A stretch of DNA of 64,000 nucleotides from Colwellia sp. 12G3 (lineage in GTDB: Bacteria > Pseudomonadota > Gammaproteobacteria > Enterobacterales > Alteromonadaceae). The notes under the pieces are model-generated. The model ran no database searches, was not told the DNA's origin, and saw only the letters and a program-made list of their open reading frames with translations. The translations under genes and the position numbers were made by a program. The first letter of the stretch is position 1. The number at the start of each line of letters is the position of its first letter. Shown here one piece after another: positions 46,942 through 54,979 of this stretch. The stretch covers positions 62,001 to 126,000 of the forward strand of contig NZ_PJAQ01000006.1 of assembly GCF_002836775.1 (NCBI RefSeq), given 5' to 3'.

Positions 46942-47919
46942 TTATTTAGTCATCCACGGCAGTTTGTCTAAATCGACATTTCCGCCCGTCAAAATGACGC
47001 CGATACGTTTGCCTTTAAACACCTCAGGATTTTTCAAAATAATGGCCAGTGTTACCGCACTGCTTGGCTCCACAACGATTTTCATGCGGATCCAAATAAG
47101 CTTCATTGCCGCAACAATTTCGTCTTCCGTTGCCGTTAAAATATCGGTGACATGGTTTTTAACAAAATGCCAAGTTAAGTCTTTTAAAGGAACTTTCAGG
47201 CCATCCGCAACCGTATCCGGTGCATCATCAGCAATGATATAACCGGCTTTGAAAGAACGTGCTGCATCGTCAGCATTAAGTGGCTCAGCGGCATAAACTT
47301 TTATCTCTGGGGCAATGGTTGATAAGGTCAGGCAAGTACCTGAAATCATGCCGCCACCACCAATTGGCGCAACCACGATATCTAAACCTTGCACCTGACT
47401 AACCAACTCTTTTGAACATGTTGCTTGCCCTGCAATTACACGTGGGTCGTTGTATGGATGAACGAAGTCAGCACCTGATGCGGCAACAACATCAGCAAAT
47501 ACCGCTTCACGAGAACTGGTAGAAGGTTCACATTCGACAATAATGCCGCCATAACCAATTACCGCATCTTTCTTCGCTTGTGGCGCTGTACGTGGCATGA
47601 CTACGGTAACGGGAATTCCACGTCGTCCTGCAGCGTAAGAGAGTGATAAGGCATGATTGCCTGATGAATGTGTGGCAACACCAATTTTTGCTTCTGCATC
47701 GGTTAAACCAAAAACAGCATTACAGGCACCGCGTACTTTAAAAGCCGCTGCCTTTTGCAAGTTTTCACATTTAAAAAACAACTCGGCCCCGGTTAATTCA
47801 TTCAGGAAACGTGAGGTTAATACCGGTGTTTCATGAATAAAGGGTTTAATACGTTCATGGGCAACGAGTACATCTTCGTAACTTGGAATGATCATGGTCG
47901 GTTTGGTTGAACTGCTCAT
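46942..47919 (-). CDS. bhcB: Serine/threonine dehydratase-fold enzyme, probable beta-hydroxyaspartate dehydratase
   Basis: 325 residues, PLP fold type II. The PLP lysine is K61 (AAAFKVRGACN), the cofactor loop SSGNHALSLS and the phosphate loop GGGGM are present, and there is no ACT domain. BhcB converts beta-hydroxyaspartate to iminosuccinate. AGAGGAA precedes the ATG. The gene is divergent from the IclR regulator and leads the bhcB-bhcC-bhcD series. Threonine dehydratase or serine racemase is the alternative if context is ignored. Confidence 0.75.
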   Translation of the reverse strand: MSSSTKPTMIIPSYEDVLVAHERIKPFIHETPVLTSRFLNELTGAELFFKCENLQKAAAFKVRGACNAVFGLTDAEAKIGVATHSSGNHALSLSYAAGRRGIPVTVVMPRTAPQAKKDAVIGYGGIIVECEPSTSSREAVFADVVAASGADFVHPYNDPRVIAGQATCSKELVSQVQGLDIVVAPIGGGGMISGTCLTLSTIAPEIKVYAAEPLNADDAARSFKAGYIIADDAPDTVADGLKVPLKDLTWHFVKNHVTDILTATEDEIVAAMKLIWIRMKIVVEPSSAVTLAIILKNPEVFKGKRIGVILTGGNVDLDKLPWMTK

Positions 47920-48077
47920 ATGTTCCTCTTCTTCTTAAATTAATCTTTGCTAACCTTTTGCTAGCTAAGGTGCATCATTAGATTGGCACTAAATTGCACT
48001 GGTTTTGTGCGTTATCACGCCACGTAAACGTTAAAATCACTCTAGGGAGAACAACATCACAGAGCAATCTAGTTGGA

Positions 48078-48192
48078 TTTCACTATGTGAGATAAAGGTT
48101 CTTTTTCACCAAGTGAAAAACATAACAAGCTGAATTTATTCGCAATTATTTCCACAAAGACAATAGGAACCGGTAAGTTTCACAATATGAAA
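48078..48192. promoter_or_regulatory. Three TTTCAC-N3-GTGAAA-type inverted repeats
   Basis: Three sites lie in the 391-bp space between bhcB and the IclR gene: TTTCAC-TAT-GTGAGA (48078-48092), TTTTTCAC-CAA-GTGAAAAA (48102-48120, perfect) and TTTCAC-AAT-ATGAAA (48178-48192). The first and third start exactly 100 bp apart. They look like repeated binding sites for one regulator. Confidence 0.6.
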
Positions 48193-48255
48193 TCATTGAA
48201 TGTCAATTTAGTGATGGTGTTCTGTGGTGTTTAGTTCTATATTGAAAGAACAAAG

Positions 48256-48271
48256 TTGACACAAGAGTCAA
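48256..48271. promoter_or_regulatory. Candidate operator/promoter of the IclR gene
   Basis: TTGACACAAGAGTCAA is an imperfect inverted repeat 40 bp before the gene start. It shares a 13-of-15 core with the palindrome at 33129-33154. TTGACA with TATTCC 16 bp later also reads as a promoter, so the site would overlap the -35 box. Confidence 0.5.
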
Positions 48272-48310
48272 GAAACGTATTCCGCGACTAAGCCATTGAG
48301 TAGAGATTTT

Positions 48311-49099
48311 ATGAAAAGAGAAAAACCAGAATCTAAAATTCAAGTGATCGATAGAGCAGCGATGTTACTCGATGCGATATCACGCTATACCATGCCGGTA
48401 ACATTAAAAGCGCTTAGTGCAGATACTACTTTGGCGCCCTCTACGGCTTTTCGTATATTACATTCGCTTATCGATAATCATTTTGTTGACCGCGACAATT
48501 CAGGTAAGTACCAGTTAAGTGGCCGACTGATTAGGCTAAGTAATTACCAATATCAAAACGTTGATTTTCGTAAAGTGGCCATTCCCTACATGGAAAAGCT
48601 GCGTGATAAATTTGGTGAAACCATTAACCTTACTGCGCGTGAAGGCGATGTGGTTATTTACGTAGAAAAAGCCATTCCCAATAGAATGATGCATGTTCAG
48701 CAAATTATTGGCAGCCGTGCGCCGCTGCATGTCACTGGCGTGGGTAAGATGATGCTGGGCATGGAAGGCCATGAAGGTATTGTGGGTTATGCGCATCGCA
48801 CAAACTTGCCAACCTATACCCGTAAAACATTTTCAGAGATCGAAAGCTTAGAGCGTGAATGTATGCGCTGTGTCGAACAAGGCTTTGCCTATGATAACGA
48901 AGAAGCCGAGATCGGCGTAGGTTGTATTGGCGTATTGTTATATGACAGATACGGTGAAGTTGTCGCCGGATTATCGGTATCCGCCCCGATTGCGCGACGT
49001 AAAGATGAATGGATTAAAGACTTAGTCAAAGCAGGTAAATCAATCTCCATTGAACTTGGATATGTTAAAAACCAACAACCGCTCAAAGAAGCCAGTTAA
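48311..49099 (+). CDS. bhcR: IclR-family regulator, probable BhcR
   Basis: 262 residues from the ATG at 48311 (MKREKPESKIQV); the open frame reaches back to a TTG at 48296. An N-terminal winged helix (about 10-75, IDRAAMLLDAISRYTMP...LAPSTAFRILHSL) is followed by the IclR effector domain with its cysteine-containing ECMRCVEQGFAYDNEEAEIGVGCIG segment. BhcR proteins of other bacteria are IclR-type activators that respond to glyoxylate. This gene is divergent from bhcB, the same layout as in known clusters. The regulator class is firm; the BhcR name is by context. Confidence 0.75.
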   Translation: MKREKPESKIQVIDRAAMLLDAISRYTMPVTLKALSADTTLAPSTAFRILHSLIDNHFVDRDNSGKYQLSGRLIRLSNYQYQNVDFRKVAIPYMEKLRDKFGETINLTAREGDVVIYVEKAIPNRMMHVQQIIGSRAPLHVTGVGKMMLGMEGHEGIVGYAHRTNLPTYTRKTFSEIESLERECMRCVEQGFAYDNEEAEIGVGCIGVLLYDRYGEVVAGLSVSAPIARRKDEWIKDLVKAGKSISIELGYVKNQQPLKEAS

Positions 49100-49185
49100 A
49101 TAATCAGCCATGCAAAATTTAACAGCCGAGAGCTTAGTCAACCCTCATGGTGCTGTACCCGTTTTAAAATTAAAGAGTAGAAACT

Positions 49186-49617
49186 ATGTTGACCATAAAT
49201 AGACTAAACCAAACGGAAGCAAAAACGATAATTGACGGGGCGGTGAACAAAGCCAATACCCTTGGCGTGCCCATGTGTATTGCCGTTGTCGATGAATCAG
49301 GTAATTTAATTGCCTTTGAACGTATGGACGGAGGCAAAGTTCACAGTATTACCATTTCGCAAGATAAAGCCTTTACTGCCGCATCGGCGCGTAAAGGGAC
49401 TCATGAATTTAATAAAGCCTGTATTCCAGGCCATAAAAATAACTTATTCGGTATTCATACCGCTTTAGGTGGGCGTATGTGTATTGTTGGCGGTGGTTTG
49501 CCTATAACTTTCAATGGCGATGTTGTGGGTGGTATTGGCGTTAGTTCAGGCTCACCAGAGCAAGATTTAGGCTGCGCGCAAGCAGGCGTTGATAGCTTTA
49601 CTCATGTCTATGGCTAA
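49186..49617 (+). CDS. GlcG/HbpS-like protein (DUF336)
   Basis: 143 residues, full length for the family. The conserved core GVPMCIAVVDESGNLIAFERMDG, the DKAFTAASARKGT segment and the GGGLPITFNGDVVGGIGVSSG end are all present. GlcG is a gene of unknown biochemical role in glycolate operons; HbpS relatives bind heme. Position behind the IclR gene, 87 bp away in the same direction, fits glycolate/glyoxylate use. AAAGAGTAG is a plausible ribosome binding site. Confidence 0.85.
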   Translation: MLTINRLNQTEAKTIIDGAVNKANTLGVPMCIAVVDESGNLIAFERMDGGKVHSITISQDKAFTAASARKGTHEFNKACIPGHKNNLFGIHTALGGRMCIVGGGLPITFNGDVVGGIGVSSGSPEQDLGCAQAGVDSFTHVYG

Positions 49618-49831
49618 CTGTTCAGGCGAAAATGAATCTTACGCTTTGAGGCTTATGTCCTAGTAAAATTCACTTTCGCCAATCACATACCTGCAATAAT
49701 GAATGATGTAGTAATGATGATAGCCATCGAATTGTCCGATCCCCTGATAGATATAACTTTGTTTTACCGCTGATAACCCCTACAATTTATCCTCAACACC
49801 GTAAATCAACAAACACTTCGGAAATATATTA

Positions 49832-50518
49832 GTGCAACACCTTTCAAATAAAATCAAAATCATTGTAGCGATTGTTTTACTTATTATTATTGCTTCAGTT
49901 ATCTACACAGTCACTCAAAAGGAAGTTGAACTTCCTAAAATGACAGTACAAGAGAAAAAAGCCCGATTTAAAGCGTTAATTGTTCCTGCCGTTAACACGG
50001 TTTACGCTCAGTTAATGACCCGATATGAAACCGTTAAAGCTACCCTTGATGCAGGTGAAAGTAATGCTGATATTGACAAGTTAAAAGATGAATATAAAGC
50101 GACTTCTGATGCCGAGCTACTTATGGCGCTTAAACCTCATCCTAAAAGTATTGCCATCGCACAAGCGGCCATGGAAAGTTCTTGGGCTACTTCCCGCTTT
50201 TTCAGCGTGGCTAATAATATATTTGGTGTTTGGTCTTTTGACGAAGATGAACCTAGAGTTGCTGCACTGAAGAAACGTGGTGATAAAACCATTTGGGTAA
50301 AAAAATACGACTCTATTGAGGCTGCTATATACGATTATTATCGCACATTAGGACGTAGCAGCGCGTTCGCTGAGTTTAGGAAAACGAGAATGGAAACAAA
50401 CGACCCTTTTATTCTGGTAACTAAATTAGATCGTTACTCTGAAAAAGGCAGCCTTTATGGTGAGGAGCTTACTTCAATTATCAAATTCAATAAGTTTGAT
50501 AATTATGACGCGAATTAA
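49832..50518 (+). CDS. Bax-like glucosaminidase-domain protein
   Basis: 228 residues starting at a GTG. It has an N-terminal membrane anchor (about 8-27). The GH73-like glucosaminidase domain shows AQAAMESSWATSRFFSVANNIFG, with the expected catalytic Glu, and a Tyr-rich C-terminal part (YDSIEAAIYDYYRTLG). It probably cuts or binds peptidoglycan in the periplasm. A strong terminator follows. Confidence 0.85.
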   Translation: MQHLSNKIKIIVAIVLLIIIASVIYTVTQKEVELPKMTVQEKKARFKALIVPAVNTVYAQLMTRYETVKATLDAGESNADIDKLKDEYKATSDAELLMALKPHPKSIAIAQAAMESSWATSRFFSVANNIFGVWSFDEDEPRVAALKKRGDKTIWVKKYDSIEAAIYDYYRTLGRSSAFAEFRKTRMETNDPFILVTKLDRYSEKGSLYGEELTSIIKFNKFDNYDAN

Positions 50519-50538
50519 GTCAGTGTAATTTATCAATG

Positions 50539-50576
50539 AAAAGCCAGCTTACACTTAGTAAGTTGGCTTTTTTTTT
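50539..50576 (+). terminator. Terminator after the Bax-like gene
   Basis: A 13-bp stem (AAAAGCCAGCTTA / TAAGTTGGCTTTT, one G-U pair) with a 7-nt loop and a long T-run. Confidence 0.9.
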
Positions 50577-50625
50577 GTGACATTTTTGATGCAATTTAAA
50601 CGCTATCACGGTCAGGTTCACAACG

Positions 50626-50945
50626 TAATACCAATTTGATTGAATTTCTTCCCAACTCAGAGCTATACTCGATGCTCAATAACAAGGAAAATTCATTTCG
50701 GTTTAGTCACTCTAAATCAAATTAATTTAACGAAGTTAATGGGCATCGAGTAAGCTCCCAAGGGCCAGTTTAAAAGGCTTATACACATCGTTATTGATTT
50801 TGAGAAGGACGCTACATGGATGTAGCTTCTTAGAGAATGCAGGAGCATATTCTCCTGAATAACCATTCTCATCAATCAATGCCTTGTCTCTAAGCCTTTT
50901 AATTCTCGCTGAGTGGGAAAGAACTTAATCAACTTGGTATAATAA
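50626..50945. mobile_element. MITE-like element, about 320 bp
   Basis: Imperfect terminal inverted repeats of about 35 bp, left TAATACCAATTTGATTGAAT, right (reversed) TATACCAAGTTGATTAAGTT, each followed by a TTC-CCA-CTCAG block. The interior has no open frame and several internal small inverted repeats. The ends match the 73-bp element at 31691-31763. No transposase; mobilised in trans if at all. Confidence 0.6.
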
Positions 50946-50963
50946 CGCAGAGTAGCATTAAAG

Positions 50964-52151
50964 CTACTGCATATTTTGTTTTGCGTCTTTAAAATTAACT
51001 TTGGCATACGTTAGCATCAACACGCCACACGCAACGATAATAGCGGTTAGATATAAGGCCTGATTATAAGTATTAAATTGTTTGATCAATGCCACACAAT
51101 ATAAGGGGGCGATAATTTGCCCTATACCGTAGGCCGATGTGATTGCCCCCATGATAAATACTGGATTTTTCTTTGAAAGCTGACCGCCAAAATTCATAAA
51201 CAAAGCCACTAAACCTATAAATGTCGCGCCGAAAAGCAGTCCACTGATAAGATTCATAACAATATTACTAGAAAAAGTAGGGATTAAAATACCGACAATC
51301 TGCAAGAGCATAGCGACTATCATAATATTAATACTGCCAAAGCGATGTGCTAAACGCATCCAGATTATACAAGACGGAATTCCGGCAATACCTACCGCTA
51401 GCCACACGTAACCGCCATAGCCATCTAATCCATCTAACGAATTTACTATATCAGGCAGGAATGTTGCTTGTACCACCATGCCAACGCCTTCGGTAAAGTA
51501 GGCCAAAATTAGCATGATAACCATTGGGGAAAAGAGTGATTTATCAAAATTGTGTTTAACCACTTCATCGGTTGGTTGTTTATCAAATCGTAAAATGTAA
51601 GCTGGATAACAGGATAAAAAAGCCCCTATTATCGCTAAGATAAGCCATGCATCTTTCCAGTCTCCGCCATAATAAAATACAGCGCGCATTACAAGATCAG
51701 TAATGACTATTGAAAAACCTAAGCCGCTAAAATGTATACCCATTGCTTTAGTTTTATTGGTCGACTGAAGTTTTAGCATCACCACCGCGGATCCTACAAC
51801 AAGTGCCATTGCAGCACCAAAGCCTGCAAATAGTCTTGCAAATATCCACAGAATGCTATTTTCAGTAATACCTAAAACAAAAGACGAAATCACACAAAGC
51901 AATAACCCGATCCTGAAATATTTCACTTTGGTATGTATATCTTTAATAAAAATAGAAAAAATAGATCCGGATAAATAGCCGAGATAGTTTATTGATGCAA
52001 GTACTCCAGCAAAAGCTATGCTGATTGAGTCTTCCAACATTGCAGGCAAAAGTGAAGTAAAAACAAAACGAGCAACCCCAACGCCGACCACTAGCGCTAA
52101 TATACCTGCTAATAAAATGGCATTATTACTCTCTCGATTAAATCTCGGCAT
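50964..52151 (-). CDS. MFS transporter, YbfB/YjiJ family
   Basis: 395 residues with about twelve predicted membrane helices. The N-terminal motif GVGVARFVFTSLLPAML and the loop RLFAGFGAAMALVVGSAVVM are typical of the YbfB/YjiJ group. The substrate is unknown. It lies downstream of the MITE-like element, which separates it from the Bax-like gene. Confidence 0.88.
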   Translation of the reverse strand: MPRFNRESNNAILLAGILALVVGVGVARFVFTSLLPAMLEDSISIAFAGVLASINYLGYLSGSIFSIFIKDIHTKVKYFRIGLLLCVISSFVLGITENSILWIFARLFAGFGAAMALVVGSAVVMLKLQSTNKTKAMGIHFSGLGFSIVITDLVMRAVFYYGGDWKDAWLILAIIGAFLSCYPAYILRFDKQPTDEVVKHNFDKSLFSPMVIMLILAYFTEGVGMVVQATFLPDIVNSLDGLDGYGGYVWLAVGIAGIPSCIIWMRLAHRFGSINIMIVAMLLQIVGILIPTFSSNIVMNLISGLLFGATFIGLVALFMNFGGQLSKKNPVFIMGAITSAYGIGQIIAPLYCVALIKQFNTYNQALYLTAIIVACGVLMLTYAKVNFKDAKQNMQ

Positions 52152-52946
52152 GCTTTTCCATAAAGTTCTTCTTGGTAATATCCCGTAGTGTATAACTAAC
52201 AGGCATAGATAAGTAAATCACCAATAATGATGAGTGATATGTAAAGTAGAGATAGGAATAAAAACAGACTGACTTTTTTATTTAACCTGAGGTTTGGATA
52301 AGAGTTTTGTAACTTATTGAAGTTAGGTGAACAAATTAACTTAAAGTTCCAGTGACGAAATTTAAGTGTCTATTAAGATATTTTTACAAACCAATAACTG
52401 GTTATTGGGAGTAAAAATAACGCTGATAGGCGCTTAAATAGCGTTATTGGGCAAATTCGCTTATCCAAAGTTCAGGTTATTTATGCCCCTTTGAATCATG
52501 AACTCAGGAGGCTCTATTCAAGACAACAAGCGCTAAAGCCACTGTCTTTTGCTGTTCGTACAAAATTCTCTTTGTTTTGTTTTGTTTTGTTTTGTTTCTA
52601 ATATCATGAAATTATGGGATATTAACTACCTTTAATAACCAAATATCGATTATGTGCGCAAAGATAGCAGATCGCATATTTGTTTAGACTACTAGTAGCA
52701 GGCTCAGATGCCGTTAGAGTAGAACGCTTTAATAAGTTGATAATAAAAATCCAATGTAAACTCAGTCAGTTGATTTTTTTAGCGATGACTCTCGTTAATA
52801 CCTTAATAATATTCGCGTTAAGTGTATTGTTAACTATAGTTATTATCGAACAATAAGATGTCAGCAACTTTTTAAAATGGAGTGATTAATCCTAATTATT
52901 CCCACGTGATAGCGTTTATTAATTCCTCAGGAATCTTTATCTTACC
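52152..52946. other. Gene-free region with a TTTTG microsatellite
   Basis: About 795 bp between divergent genes. A (TTTTG)n tract of about five units occupies 52571-52597, which could vary in length by slippage. No other structure or open frame was convincing. Confidence 0.55.
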
Positions 52947-54884
52947 ATGAACAAATATCGCTTAAAAACAAACAAAATTCAGCTAGTTAGCATTATCACT
53001 GCCTTCGCTATTTTAAGTGTTTTGATCAACTTATCCTTAAAAGGTTTTGAACAATCGATCAACAATACTGTTTTACAGTCAGCGTCACAAAACGCAAAAA
53101 TTATCGCTTCAATCATTCGTGAGTTTCGAAAAGCCTATACAGTAGATGTTGTTCAAAAAGTTCAAGCATATGGTATAAAAGTTAGCCATGAATACCACGG
53201 AAAGCCCAATACCATTCCTTTACCTGCCAGTGCTAGCTTAGAGTTAGGCCAAAACATTAATGTTAAAGACTTAGGGGTAAAAGTTGATTTAGTCAGTCCA
53301 TACCCATTTCCTTGGCGGAATAGGTCATTAACGGCTTTTGAGAACAGAGCGTGGGAGGCATTAAAAAACAGTTCGCGCGAAGATTTTTCGGAAGTCAGTG
53401 ATGACGGATTATTTAAATATGCTGTAGCTGAACGTATGGTTGCTGCTTGTGTAAATTGCCATAACACCTACCCAGATTCACCTAAAACTGATTGGCAGAT
53501 AAATGATTTACGTGGCGTTTTAGTGGTTAACATCATGCTTGACCCAATAAAAAAAGCCGCAGAAAATAATATTCAAACGATTAAAAACACCCAATTATTA
53601 ACACTATGCTTAGTCGTTATTTCCATCTTAATACTGATTATTTTTCTCCTAAAAAGTCGAGTTAAATTAATTTTAGCCGTTGAAGAACGTACTGAAAAAT
53701 TAAGCCTTGAAACTAAAAAAGCGATTGAAGCAAGTGAGATAAAAAGTAACTTTTTAGCCACCATGAGTCATGAAATTCGTACTCCAATGAATGGTATTAT
53801 TGGCATGTTAACCTTAATAGAACCTGAAAACTTGACCGCTGAACAGAAGTCTCAAATAGCAACGGCTTCCTTAAGCGCACAAAATTTATTGCATATTATT
53901 AATGGCATTCTCGACTTTTCAAAATTAGAAGCAAAGAACATGACACTAGAATTAGCCGCATTCGATGTCGTTAATTTAGTGACTAGCGTTGCCCATTTAA
54001 TGAGTGTGGAGGCTAAAAATAAAAACCTTACTTTAATGATAAATTGCACTGATGTCGCTTTTAATATCATAAAAACCGATGAAACTAAATTAAGGCAAAT
54101 CTTATATAACTTAGTGAGTAACGCACTTAAATTTACTTTACATGGAGGGGTCTCAATTGCAGTTAACGTGAGCATCGACGAGACTCAAACCGCCATGCTT
54201 GCAATAAGTGTTAAAGACACTGGTATCGGGTTAGAAACGGAAAAATTGTCCTATCTTTGTGATCAATTTACCCAAGCAGACTCATCTTCCACACGTAATT
54301 TTGGCGGTACTGGTTTAGGATTAAGTATTACAAAACAGCTGGTCGAGTTAATGGGCGGCACATTAACCGTTGAGAGTGAATTAGCCAAAGGTTCGTGCTT
54401 TAAAGTATCTATACCTATCGAAACAGTCGTTAACGAACTGACCACGAGTGGAGAAATCTCCCCTGAAACAGATATCGAAAAACTATCATTTCCTGATGAT
54501 TTCAAAGTGCTCGTTGTTGAGGATAATCGCATTAACCAACGAGTGATGAACAGCATTTTGAATAAATTCTCTATTGAACATGATATTGTTGGCAATGGTC
54601 AGCTGGCGATTGATAAATTAAAAGAAACGTCTGCAGACAATTTATATGCTGTCATTCTAATGGATTGCCAAATGCCTGTAATGGACGGTTTAACAGCCAC
54701 TAAGCTCATCAGACAGGGCGAAGCAGGCGAACAGCATCAATCAACCCATATAATTGCCATTACTGCTGGTGTTATGGAAGGTGATGAACAAAAATGCTTA
54801 GCTACAGGCATGAATGATTATCTTTCAAAACCGATAGACCATATGATTTTAATTGAAAAGTTAGCCGAATTATTAAAGCAGTAA
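52947..54884 (+). CDS. Hybrid histidine kinase with heme-type Tll0287-like sensor
   Basis: 645 residues. TM1 (about 12-31) and TM2 (about 215-235) bracket a Tll0287-like (DUF3365) domain with SPYPFPWRN and a CVNCH heme-c site at 168-172. HisKA follows with MSHEIRTPMNG (His 275), then HATPase (DTGIGL, GGTGLGLSI) and a C-terminal receiver (VVEDNRINQR...LMDCQMPVMDG). The sensor closely resembles that of the diguanylate cyclase at 9218-10528. Output must pass to a separate Hpt or regulator. The 795-bp upstream gap isolates it as a single gene. Confidence 0.9.
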   Translation: MNKYRLKTNKIQLVSIITAFAILSVLINLSLKGFEQSINNTVLQSASQNAKIIASIIREFRKAYTVDVVQKVQAYGIKVSHEYHGKPNTIPLPASASLELGQNINVKDLGVKVDLVSPYPFPWRNRSLTAFENRAWEALKNSSREDFSEVSDDGLFKYAVAERMVAACVNCHNTYPDSPKTDWQINDLRGVLVVNIMLDPIKKAAENNIQTIKNTQLLTLCLVVISILILIIFLLKSRVKLILAVEERTEKLSLETKKAIEASEIKSNFLATMSHEIRTPMNGIIGMLTLIEPENLTAEQKSQIATASLSAQNLLHIINGILDFSKLEAKNMTLELAAFDVVNLVTSVAHLMSVEAKNKNLTLMINCTDVAFNIIKTDETKLRQILYNLVSNALKFTLHGGVSIAVNVSIDETQTAMLAISVKDTGIGLETEKLSYLCDQFTQADSSSTRNFGGTGLGLSITKQLVELMGGTLTVESELAKGSCFKVSIPIETVVNELTTSGEISPETDIEKLSFPDDFKVLVVEDNRINQRVMNSILNKFSIEHDIVGNGQLAIDKLKETSADNLYAVILMDCQMPVMDGLTATKLIRQGEAGEQHQSTHIIAITAGVMEGDEQKCLATGMNDYLSKPIDHMILIEKLAELLKQ

Positions 54885-54897
54885 CCTTGCCTTTTTC

Positions 54898-54959
54898 AAA
54901 GTGCTTGAACTATTTTCAATCAAAGTCGCTGCAATGAAGTGAGGTTGCTCAAGCACTTT
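54898..54959 (+). terminator. Long-loop hairpin after the kinase gene
   Basis: An 11-bp perfect stem (AAAGTGCTTGA / TCAAGCACTTT) with a 40-nt loop, followed by TTCTC. Shared by the convergent kinase and beta-lactamase genes. Confidence 0.55.
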
Positions 54960-54979
54960 TCTCGGGGTTGAACTAGTCG

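Noticed and set aside
52571-52597. TTTTG tandem tract as a CRISPR-like array
   Set aside because: Units are 5 bp with no spacers; it is a simple microsatellite. No CRISPR array was seen anywhere in the window.
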